Of a stretch of 6,224 nucleotides of DNA, positions 1 through 5,058 are shown one piece after another. The notes under the pieces are model-generated. The model saw nothing but the letters and a program-made list of their open reading frames with translations, was not told the DNA's origin and ran no database searches. Origin of the DNA: Campylobacterales bacterium (GTDB lineage Bacteria; Campylobacterota; Campylobacteria; Campylobacterales; QNZT01). The DNA is taken from NCBI GenBank assembly GCA_027080605.1, contig JALWRO010000133.1, positions 1 to 6,224 on the forward strand, given 5' to 3'. Every line of letters starts with the position of its first letter. The stretch's first letter is position 1. A program made the translations under genes and the position numbers.

Positions 1-32
1 GTTATATCCATGGTATATAAAATTTTACTTAA

Positions 33-49
33 TGTAAATAAAATTTACA
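33..49. repeat. Perfect inverted repeat, 7-3-7 (operator candidate)
   Basis: TGTAAAT (33-39), spacer AAA (40-42), ATTTACA (43-49): a 17-base palindrome with perfect 7-base arms. The form, a dyad of TGTAA/TTACA half sites, resembles operators of dimeric repressors such as the TetR-type CmeR of Campylobacter, but no regulator is encoded nearby, so the link is only an analogy. It lies about 130 bases upstream of the -10 box of the first gene, so it may serve a leftward gene outside the window. Confidence 0.5.
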
Positions 50-85
50 AAAATGATTTTTTATTTGTTTGAAAAGTAATTTAAT

Positions 86-105
86 GTTACAAAAGTTTAC
101 AAAAG
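86..105 (+). repeat. Tandem 10-base direct repeat
   Basis: GTTACAAAAG (86-95) is followed directly by TTTACAAAAG (96-105), identical at 9 of 10 positions. A third partial copy, TTTACAAAAA, sits at 44-53. The 10-base period would put the two words on the same face of the helix, which fits protein binding sites, but in DNA this AT-rich it may be chance. Confidence 0.4.
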
Positions 106-165
106 AAATATAATTTTACCAATTTGCTCTTCATGAAACATTACTCTTTGTGTTTACCGGCTTTT

Positions 166-197
166 TTGTAAATTTTCTCTATAATAGATCTTTACAA
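166..197 (+). promoter_or_regulatory. Promoter of the CoA-binding/ilvA operon, TATAAT at 180-185
   Basis: A consensus TATAAT (180-185) follows the T-rich run at 162-178, the usual shape of sigma70 promoters in Campylobacterota, which often lack a -35 box. No good -35 is seen 17 bases upstream. Transcription would begin near 192, giving a leader of about 24 bases with AAGGAG (205-210) before the ATG at 216. The -10 box is flanked by TTGTAAA (166-172) and TTTACAA (191-197), a perfect 7-base inverted repeat with an 18-base spacer; a protein bound there would cover both the -10 and the start point. Confidence 0.6.
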
Positions 198-215
198 TAT
201 AAACAAGGAGCTGAA

Positions 216-647
216 ATGGAGTGCGAATTTCCGACAGTCAACGCCAATCCGGATGAGTTTAAAGCGATTTTTGAAAGTGTCAAAACCATAGCGATTCCGG
301 GACTCTCTCCCAATGAGGAGAAAGACAGTCACCGGGTTGCCCGATATCTGCAGGAGCAGGGGTATAAGATTATTCCGATCTATCCCAAAGAGGAGACGAT
401 TCTGGGTGAAAAAGTGTACCGCTCTCTCGAAGAGGTGGAGGAGCAGATCGATATGGTAGATATGTTTCGAAAGCCGGCTGTCGCAGATGCGATTGTCGAT
501 GCTATCGCAAAGCGCGGTGATGTCAAAGTGTTGTGGCTGCAAAAGGGGATTGTCAACAATGCCGCTGCCGAAAGAGCGGAAGCGATGGGTCTTACAGTGG
601 TACAGAACAGATGTACGATGGTAGAGCACAGGGGAATTTACGGTTGA
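216..647 (+). CDS. CoA-binding Rossmann-fold protein (YccU / CoA_binding_2 family), 143 aa
   Basis: The product is a small cytoplasmic protein of the CoA_binding_2 type. Visible family features are a beta strand and loop IAIPGLSPNEEKDSHRVA (25-42), the Rossmann nucleotide-binding turn; a second strand, YKIIPIYP (50-57); the TILGEKVYRSLEE stretch (61-73); VDMFRKP (81-87); LWLQKGIVN (106-114); and the C-terminal VVQNRCTMVEH (128-138) with the conserved Cys133. An upstream in-frame ATG at 150 would add 22 residues, but the promoter -10 (180-185) would then lie inside the gene; the ATG at 216 has AAGGAG 5 bases before it and starts where homology begins. Family members are usually 120-145 residues, so this is full length. 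Its stop overlaps the ilvA start by one base. The biochemical role of the family is not settled; binding of CoA is inferred from fold. Confidence 0.9.
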   Translation: MECEFPTVNANPDEFKAIFESVKTIAIPGLSPNEEKDSHRVARYLQEQGYKIIPIYPKEETILGEKVYRSLEEVEEQIDMVDMFRKPAVADAIVDAIAKRGDVKVLWLQKGIVNNAAAERAEAMGLTVVQNRCTMVEHRGIYG

Positions 648-1864
648 TGATTCCACTTACTAAAATTACGGAAGCCTATAACCGTGTCAAAGATGTTGTC
701 ATTCGTACACCGTTTGCTTGTGCACCGCTGTTGAGTACGCGGACAGATGCGGAAGTCTATCTGAAAAAAGAGAATCTTCAGCTTACGGGTGCCTATAAAC
801 TGCGCGGAGCATACAACAAGATCGCTTCCCTGAGCGATGCGGAGCGGCAGAAGGGTGTTATTGCCGCGAGTGCGGGAAATCACGCACAGGGTGTGGCGTA
901 CAGTGCGAAGATTTTCGGTATTCCCGCAACGATTATCATGCCGGAAGCAACACCGTTGCTGAAAGTACAAAATACGACATCGCTGGGTGCGAAGGTGATT
1001 TTGCACGGAGAAAATTATGATGAAGCGTATGCCTATGCGACGGAGTATGCCCGTGAACATGCTTTGACATTTATACACCCGTTTGCCGACGAAGAGGTGA
1101 TAGCGGGGCAGGGGAGTGTTGCGATAGAGATGCTCGAAGAGATCAAAGATCTTGATTATCTTGTCGTGCCGATCGGCGGCGGCGGATTGATCAGCGGGAT
1201 CGGCTCCTATGTGCGGCAGGTGAAACCCGAGATCAAGATTATCGGTGTGGTTGCAGAGGGTGCTCCGGCGATGAAAAACTCTTTTCACAGCAAAAAGCCG
1301 CTCGATTCCACTTCGGTGCGTACGATTGCGGACGGTATTGCTGTACGGGATGTCTCCCCGAAAAATCTGGAGATTATTCTGGAAGTGGTGGATGATGTGG
1401 TCAGTGTCGATGACGAAGAGATCGCATCGGCGATTCTCTTTTTGCTGGAGAAGCAGAAACTGGTGGTCGAAGGCGGTGGTGCTGTCGGTGTGGCGGCGAT
1501 TATGCACCGTAAATTTCACTTTGAGAAAAACAGTAAAATTGCGACGGTACTCAGCGGCGGTAATATTGATGTACAGATGTTGTCACTGATTATCGAAAAA
1601 GGTTTGATCAAAGCGCATCGTAAAATGAAACTGATGGTGACGCTGATTGACAAACCTGGTGCGCTGAGAGGTTTGACCGATATTCTGGCGGATGTCGGAG
1701 CGAATATTACGCAGATCGATTATGACCGGACTTCCACCAGCCTCTCTTACGGTGATGCCAATGTAACGCTGGCGCTTGAAACCAAAGGCAAGGAGCATCA
1801 GGAAGAGATTCGTCAGCGTCTTACCGAGAGTAAATACCGCTTTAAAGAGGAGATGCGTATCTGA
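647..1864 (+). CDS. ilvA: Threonine ammonia-lyase (threonine dehydratase) with C-terminal ACT domain, 405 aa
   Basis: PLP enzyme that deaminates threonine to 2-oxobutanoate, the first committed step to isoleucine; cytoplasmic. The fold-type II PLP domain covers about 1-320: KKENLQLTGAYKLRGAYN (40-57) with the Schiff-base Lys51, SAGNHAQG (75-82), the phosphate-binding loop GGGGL (177-181), and SGGN (303-306), whose Ser contacts the PLP ring nitrogen. Residues about 327-405 form one ACT domain (MVTLIDKPGALRGLTDIL, then GANITQIDYDR), so this is the roughly 400-residue, single-ACT form and not the 500-residue E. coli IlvA type. The ACT domain suggests control by an amino acid, whose identity cannot be read here. 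The frame is open back to 533, but the ATG at 647 shares its A with the preceding TGA (TGATG), has AGGGGAA upstream near 630, and starts at the family's N-terminus. Translational coupling to the CoA-binding gene is likely. Confidence 0.96.
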   Translation: MIPLTKITEAYNRVKDVVIRTPFACAPLLSTRTDAEVYLKKENLQLTGAYKLRGAYNKIASLSDAERQKGVIAASAGNHAQGVAYSAKIFGIPATIIMPEATPLLKVQNTTSLGAKVILHGENYDEAYAYATEYAREHALTFIHPFADEEVIAGQGSVAIEMLEEIKDLDYLVVPIGGGGLISGIGSYVRQVKPEIKIIGVVAEGAPAMKNSFHSKKPLDSTSVRTIADGIAVRDVSPKNLEIILEVVDDVVSVDDEEIASAILFLLEKQKLVVEGGGAVGVAAIMHRKFHFEKNSKIATVLSGGNIDVQMLSLIIEKGLIKAHRKMKLMVTLIDKPGALRGLTDILADVGANITQIDYDRTSTSLSYGDANVTLALETKGKEHQEEIRQRLTESKYRFKEEMRI

Positions 1865-1879
1865 ACTGACGTACGCGAT

Positions 1880-1908
1880 ACCTATCCCCGGATAGGTTCT
1901 CTCTCTTT
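1880..1908 (+). terminator. Rho-independent terminator candidate of ilvA
   Basis: ACCTATCC (1880-1887) and GGATAGGT (1890-1897) are perfect complements; with a realistic four-base loop (1887-1890) the stem has 7 pairs. The tail on the plus strand is TCTCTCTCTTT (1898-1908), an interrupted U tract. It starts 15 bases after the ilvA stop. On the minus strand the same hairpin contains the stop codon of the convergent gene, but no T tract follows it on that strand, so it most likely serves ilvA only. Confidence 0.6.
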
Positions 1909-2244
1909 GAGATGGGAAAAAAATCCGTTGGAAACTTCGATACACGCTTTGGTGATCTTCTCTATCTCCTCTTCTGTCAAAGGCCATGTTTTCAATTTGT
2001 AAAAATCTTCATGAGGCTCTTCGACAATATTATACTCTTTCAGCATGACGGCACTGAAATTCCGGACGATGGTATCGTAATGGGAAAGCTCATGTTTAAA
2101 GTCGAAAATATAGAGCAACCGGCTGATTTGCGATACATTACCTTCGCCATTGTTTTTGATGAGGTAGAGGATCATTGCCGGGATGAAAATATCGTTTTTG
2201 CGCAGACATTTGCCGATAAAGTTGCTGAGAATCTGAAACTCCAT
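1882..2244 (-). CDS. Small protein resembling the N-terminal domain of HNH/HIT-associated proteins, 120 aa
   Basis: I cannot assign a function. The start ATG (2244-2242) has AAAGGAAG just upstream. The pattern NFIGKCLRKNDIFIPAMIL (8-26), a helix-rich middle with VSQISRLL (37-44), HYDTIVRNF (55-63) and LKEYNIVEE (68-76) resembles, from memory, the N-terminal winged-helix-like region that precedes an HNH nuclease (or HIT) domain in some bacterial proteins, where the motif is NFI...MRMSHIYQPVML. Here the protein ends at about the point where the HNH domain would begin, and only 17 bases separate it from ilvA, so no catalytic domain is encoded downstream. No signal peptide or membrane segment is seen. 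Two lines counted by hand are 42-45% GC, lower than ilvA. It is convergent with ilvA and 101 bases downstream of the M50 gene on the same strand. Alternatives are a standalone DNA-binding or adaptor protein, or a decayed remnant. Confidence 0.8.
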   Translation of the reverse strand: MEFQILSNFIGKCLRKNDIFIPAMILYLIKNNGEGNVSQISRLLYIFDFKHELSHYDTIVRNFSAVMLKEYNIVEEPHEDFYKLKTWPLTEEEIEKITKACIEVSNGFFSHLKEREPIRG

Positions 2245-2273
2245 CTTGCTTCCTTTGTATGTATGTTACCCAT

Positions 2274-2303
2274 AGCATACACTTTTCATGAAGAAAAAAG
2301 CAA
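2274..2303 (-). promoter_or_regulatory. Weak promoter candidate for the 120-aa gene
   Basis: On the minus strand TTGCTT (2303-2298) is followed after 18 bases by TATGCT (2279-2274), with a T-rich spacer. Each box matches its consensus only in part. A short inverted repeat, GTATG (2261-2265) and CATAC (2276-2280), overlaps the -10 and could be an operator or chance. The gene could instead be read from upstream by read-through from the folD operon. Confidence 0.3.
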
Positions 2304-2337
2304 GAAAAAGTTTCCTTTTTTAGAAAAAACTTTTCTT
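2294..2337 (-). terminator. AT-rich terminator candidate after the folD-lepB-M50 operon
   Basis: Read on the minus strand, AAGAAAAGTTT (2337-2327) can pair with AAACTTTTTCTT (2313-2302), apart from one bulged base, and the 3' side is followed by GCTTTTTT (2301-2294). The stem has only two G-C pairs and is weak, and alternative A/T pairings exist within the loop. It begins 9 bases after the M50 stop codon, the right place for the end of this operon. Some read-through into the next gene is plausible. Confidence 0.4.
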
Positions 2338-2345
2338 TAAGAGGT

Positions 2346-2993
2346 TTACGGTAACAGCAGGTCAATTACTTTCATCATAGGTGCGAAGATAACATCGGCA
2401 AGCGGGGTAGCGATGATGAGGATCAGGAGGATCATACCGTATTGCCCGATGGACTGAAACTTGTTGGCAAAATCCTGAAAACCCATTTTGCGCGCCTGAT
2501 AGACAACGACATGAGAACCGTCCAGCGGTGGGATCGGGATGAGGTTGAAAATGCCCAGGACAATGTTGTACACCACGGTGTAGGTCAGAAAAGCGTGCAA
2601 AAAATAGTCCCAGATATTATGAATCGGTGAAAGCATATGCAGAAGCAGTGCACCGGCAATTGCCAGGGTGAAGTTGAATGTGATACCCGCGAGCGCAACG
2701 GCGATAGCGCCGTTATAACCGCCGTTTCGAATGACGGTGTTGATATTGATGGGGACAGGTTTTGCCCAGCCGAAAAGAAAGCCGGCATTGCTGAAGTAGA
2801 GGAGTGCGGGAACGATGATTGTCCCGACTGGATCGATGTGTACCAGCGGGTTGATGCTCAGACGACCCTGCACTTTGGCGGTATCGTCTCCGAAGTGGTA
2901 TGCCACACGTCCATGCATGATTTCATGCCCGATAATCGCTATTCCCAGCGCGAGGATAATGGCAATGACTTCGGCAATTTTGGTCTCCTCCAT
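2346..2993 (-). CDS. M50-family intramembrane (site-2 type) zinc metalloprotease, 215 aa
   Basis: Multipass inner-membrane protease of the short YwhC/SpoIVFB-like group, without PDZ or CBS domains. The zinc site is HEIMH (23-27, with His23, Glu24, His27) in the first membrane segment, and the third ligand is Asp158 in NLIPIPPLDGS (150-160). Hydrophobic segments lie near 6-22, 57-73, 95-119, 132-155 and 186-205. The usual AGPxxN motif of the family reads AGITFN here (102-107): the Asn is kept but the Pro is replaced by Ile. Its ATG shares a base with the lepB stop (TAATG at 2995-2991), there is no strong ribosome binding site, and translation is probably coupled to lepB. Such enzymes cleave membrane-spanning segments of regulators or left-over signal peptides; the substrate cannot be read from sequence. 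Confidence 0.92.
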   Translation of the reverse strand: MEETKIAEVIAIILALGIAIIGHEIMHGRVAYHFGDDTAKVQGRLSINPLVHIDPVGTIIVPALLYFSNAGFLFGWAKPVPININTVIRNGGYNGAIAVALAGITFNFTLAIAGALLLHMLSPIHNIWDYFLHAFLTYTVVYNIVLGIFNLIPIPPLDGSHVVVYQARKMGFQDFANKFQSIGQYGMILLILIIATPLADVIFAPMMKVIDLLLP

Positions 2994-3766
2994 TATTCGA
3001 GGCTCACGTTTTTGTTGATATATTCGGGGTCATCCTGAAGTGTTTCGACCGATTTTCCAATACGATCCCAGCGTATTTTATAATCTTTATCCCATGAAAA
3101 GTAGACAAACCACGGCTTGCCTTCCACGAGTCTGTACGGTATCGGTCCCCAGAATCGGCTGTCGTTGGAGTGGTCTCTGTTGTCTCCCATCATGAAGAAG
3201 TAATCTTGCTCGATTTTGACCGGCGGAAAGTTGAAAATCTGTTCCGGATAGGTACCGTTGTCGGTAATTTCCGGATCGTTTTGAATCCCTTTGTATTTGG
3301 TTCTGTAGGGGTTTTTAACCCACAGCTCGCCGTTCATATCGACAATCACCTCTTTGGGGTAGTGTGCACGTACATAGTCGTTGCCTTCATGAGGTTTGAG
3401 ATAGAGCACTTTGTCTTTCACCGCAACGATGTCTCCACCCACAGCGATACAGCGCTTGACAAAGTGGGTTTTGGTGTTGAGTGGGTAACGGAATACGACG
3501 ATATCGCCTCTTTGGGGGCGTTTGCCTTCGATCAGGTGCCCGTTTTTATTGAAGTCCGGTATGACCGGAATTTCTACCCATGGAATATAGGGTGTCGGAA
3601 TACCGTAGGCAAACTTTTTGACGAAGAGATGGTCTCCGATCAGCAGTGTGCGTTTCATGGAACCGCTGGGAATGACAAAAGCCTGTGCGACAAAGAAGAT
3701 AATGAGCAGAACAATAATAATCGTGCCCGGCCAGCTGTTGGCGAATGCTTTAAATTTTTTAACCAT
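2993..3766 (-). CDS. lepB: Signal peptidase I, 257 aa
   Basis: Membrane-anchored serine protease that removes signal peptides from exported proteins on the periplasmic side. One N-terminal membrane segment (about 14-31) leads to box B IPSGSMKRTLLIGDHLFVKKFAYG (32-55), with catalytic Ser36. RGDIVVFRYP (86-95) is box C; HFVKRCIAVGGD (101-112) is box D with the catalytic Lys104; and MGDNRDHSNDSRFWGPIP (193-210) is box E. All key residues are present. It has one anchor instead of the two of E. coli LepB, and an insert of about 60 residues between boxes D and E (about 120-185). The start has AAGGAAA upstream and follows the folD stop by a single base; the stop overlaps the M50 start. The residues after about 226 form a charged tail without recognised motifs. 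Confidence 0.97.
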   Translation of the reverse strand: MVKKFKAFANSWPGTIIIVLLIIFFVAQAFVIPSGSMKRTLLIGDHLFVKKFAYGIPTPYIPWVEIPVIPDFNKNGHLIEGKRPQRGDIVVFRYPLNTKTHFVKRCIAVGGDIVAVKDKVLYLKPHEGNDYVRAHYPKEVIVDMNGELWVKNPYRTKYKGIQNDPEITDNGTYPEQIFNFPPVKIEQDYFFMMGDNRDHSNDSRFWGPIPYRLVEGKPWFVYFSWDKDYKIRWDRIGKSVETLQDDPEYINKNVSLE

Positions 3767-3767
3767 C

Positions 3768-4607
3768 TTATCGTTTCCTTGCTGCGTTAATGGTATTGAC
3801 CAGCAGCATGGCGATGGTCATGGGTCCGACACCGCCGGGAACCGGGGTGATGTAGCTGCATTTGGGAGCGACATTTTCAAAGTCGACATCGCCCGTGATT
3901 TTGCCTTCATCGGTTTTGTTGATACCGATATCGATGACGATGGCGCCCTCTTTGACCATATCTTTGGTAATGAGATTTTGTTTACCGACACCGACGATCA
4001 GCAGATCGGCACGGGAGGTGTGGGTTTTGAGATCTTTGGTGTAGATATGGCAGATATCGACCGTGGCGAATTTGTTCAACAGCAGGTGCATCATCGGTTT
4101 TCCGACGATATTGCTCGCACCCACAACACATGCATCCATCCCTTTGGGGTGAATGTCATACTCTTCGAGAAGTTTCATGACACCCAGCGGCGTACAGGGG
4201 ACAAAAGAGTCTATGTCGAGTACCAGATTTCCGACATTGAAAGGGTGGAATCCGTCGACATCTTTTTCCGGCGACACGGTGTTGAGCACCTTCTGGGTGT
4301 CGATGTGTGCGGGAAGCGGGAGCTGGATCAGAATACCGTCGATGTTGGGATTCTGGTTCATCATTTCGATCGTTTCCAAAATCTTTGCTTCGGAGATATC
4401 GATCGGCATTTTATGGACGATCGAGTAAATGCCCGTCTCTTCGCAGGCTTTCTCTTTCATCTTGACGTAGGTATGACTTGCGGGATCGTCGCCGACGAGT
4501 ACTACTGCAAGACCGGGGGTGATTCCTTTGTTTTTGAGAGAGGCGACATCATCTGCCGCCTTTTTGCGGATTTTAGCGGCAAGCGCTTTGCCATCGAGTA
4601 TTTGCAT
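3768..4607 (-). CDS. folD: Bifunctional methylenetetrahydrofolate dehydrogenase / methenyltetrahydrofolate cyclohydrolase, 279 aa
   Basis: Cytoplasmic enzyme that interconverts 5,10-methylene-, 5,10-methenyl- and 10-formyl-tetrahydrofolate, supplying one-carbon units for purines and formyl-methionine. The N-terminal catalytic domain shows SHTYVKMKEKACEETGI (44-60) with the YVxxK catalytic Lys51, QLPLP (95-99), and KDVDGFHPFNVG (115-126). The Rossmann domain shows PCTPLGVMKLL (137-147), VVGASNIVGKPM (161-172) and ITPVPGGVGPMT (253-264). Length is close to the usual 280-290. Two starts are possible: TTG at 4610 or ATG at 4607. I chose the ATG because AAAGG lies 6 bases upstream of it but only 3 from the TTG, and MQILDG is the usual opening. 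It is first in the operon folD-lepB-M50 and is served by a consensus extended -10 box. Confidence 0.97.
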   Translation of the reverse strand: MQILDGKALAAKIRKKAADDVASLKNKGITPGLAVVLVGDDPASHTYVKMKEKACEETGIYSIVHKMPIDISEAKILETIEMMNQNPNIDGILIQLPLPAHIDTQKVLNTVSPEKDVDGFHPFNVGNLVLDIDSFVPCTPLGVMKLLEEYDIHPKGMDACVVGASNIVGKPMMHLLLNKFATVDICHIYTKDLKTHTSRADLLIVGVGKQNLITKDMVKEGAIVIDIGINKTDEGKITGDVDFENVAPKCSYITPVPGGVGPMTIAMLLVNTINAARKR

Positions 4608-4628
4608 CAACTGCCTTTATCGTTTTTT

Positions 4629-4637
4629 TGATATTAT
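4629..4637 (+). promoter_or_regulatory. Extended -10 promoter of the cytochrome c-hemL operon
   Basis: TGATATTAT (4629-4637) is an extended -10 (TGn plus TATTAT, one mismatch to TATAAT) preceded by seven T residues. Transcription should begin near 4644, with a leader of about 22 bases that carries AAAGGA (4651-4656). The box overlaps the folD -10 on the other strand. Confidence 0.6.
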
Positions 4638-4641
4638 AGCA
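4633..4641 (-). promoter_or_regulatory. Extended -10 promoter of the folD-lepB-M50 operon
   Basis: On the minus strand 4641-4633 reads TGCTATAAT, a perfect extended -10 (TGn plus TATAAT). Transcription should begin near 4626, giving a leader of about 19 bases that carries AAAGG. No convincing -35 box is needed or seen. Five of its bases are shared with the opposite -10 box. Confidence 0.7.
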
Positions 4642-4665
4642 TTTTAAATTAAAGGACAGAATGGG

Positions 4666-5058
4666 ATGCGACGTATCGGTTTTGGTTTACTTATGTCGAT
4701 ACTGATAGCAGGTACGCTTTTTGCGGGTGAAAGTTTCATCACGGATGATGAGTATGCGAAAATGCTCTATAAAAACCCCAGAGGGATCAGCTGTGCGAAG
4801 TGTCACGGTGAAAAGGGGGAGGGGAAAGTGCTCTGTACCTATGTCGATCACGGCAAAAAGTACAGTATCACGGCACCACCGATTTACAACCTCTCCATGG
4901 CACGCTTTAAAAAAGCACTTTCCCGTAAAGGGAGGCTGATGCCGCAGTATTTTCTGACAGAGTGGGAGATGGCGCATCTGTATTACTATCTTTTGACACA
5001 AAATCCAGACTACGATAAAAACAAAAATAAACACAAAGGGAAAAAGAATGATTCATGA
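4666..5058 (+). CDS. Secreted monoheme cytochrome c, 130 aa
   Basis: Electron-carrier protein of the class I cytochrome c type, exported and given haem in the periplasm. A signal peptide (1-20: Arg-Arg, hydrophobic core, then TLFA before Gly21) is followed by the haem-binding motif CAKCH (43-47). Met92 in RLMP (90-93) is the likely sixth haem ligand, and a helix EWEMAHLYYYLL (99-110) follows, as usual for class I. An extra Cys57 lies outside the haem motif. The C-terminus (about 117-130) is rich in Lys and Asn and coincides with the ribosome binding site of hemL. The ATG at 4666 has AAAGGA about 9 bases before it; the ATG at 4661 is in another frame. The partner redox protein is unknown. The gene ends 11 bases inside hemL. 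Confidence 0.9.
   Translation: MRRIGFGLLMSILIAGTLFAGESFITDDEYAKMLYKNPRGISCAKCHGEKGEGKVLCTYVDHGKKYSITAPPIYNLSMARFKKALSRKGRLMPQYFLTEWEMAHLYYYLLTQNPDYDKNKNKHKGKKNDS

Larger units (their letters stand above)
1..215. promoter_or_regulatory. AT-rich upstream regulatory region of the CoA-binding/ilvA operon
   Basis: No convincing gene lies here. By hand count the first 120 bases contain 19 G or C (about 16%), against 52-53% in two sample 60-base lines of ilvA. The words TTTACA or TGTAAA occur five times (33-38, 44-49, 96-101, 167-172, 191-196), with near matches GTTACA at 86-91 and TTTTAC at 24 and 114. The only frames near the left edge are very short and have no ribosome binding site. The stretch looks like a promoter region, possibly with operator sites, and may also contain the tail or promoter of a gene left of the window. 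Confidence 0.6.

Noticed and set aside
10..72. A 20-codon plus-strand frame at the left edge, and a minus-strand ATG at 11-9
   Set aside because: Neither has a ribosome binding site, and the DNA is about 15% GC, unlike the genes here. A gene end or start outside the window cannot be excluded.
150..215. N-terminal extension of the CoA-binding protein from the ATG at 150
   Set aside because: It would place the TATAAT promoter box inside the gene, has no ribosome binding site, and adds residues not expected for the family.
1..215. Replication origin, suggested by the AT-rich repeats
   Set aside because: I see no DnaA boxes such as TTATCCACA or TTATTCACA and no dnaA or dnaN next to it.
638..1519. 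A 293-residue open frame on the minus strand inside ilvA
   Set aside because: It lies wholly opposite a well-conserved gene, has no recognisable motif, is rich in His, Arg and Cys, and starts without a ribosome binding site; it is a shadow of the ilvA codon pattern.
1912..2340. A 142-residue plus-strand open frame opposite the 120-residue minus-strand gene
   Set aside because: The minus-strand frame has a proper ribosome binding site, helix-like composition and domain resemblance; the plus-strand frame has none of these and runs through the terminator region.
3170..3790. A 206-residue plus-strand open frame opposite lepB
   Set aside because: It is antisense to the lepB catalytic boxes, with no start signal and no motif.
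3618..4631. A 337-residue open frame on the plus strand opposite lepB and folD
   Set aside because: It runs antisense to two genes whose motifs are complete; its composition (rich in Asp, Phe and His) reflects the opposite strand and it matches no family known to me.
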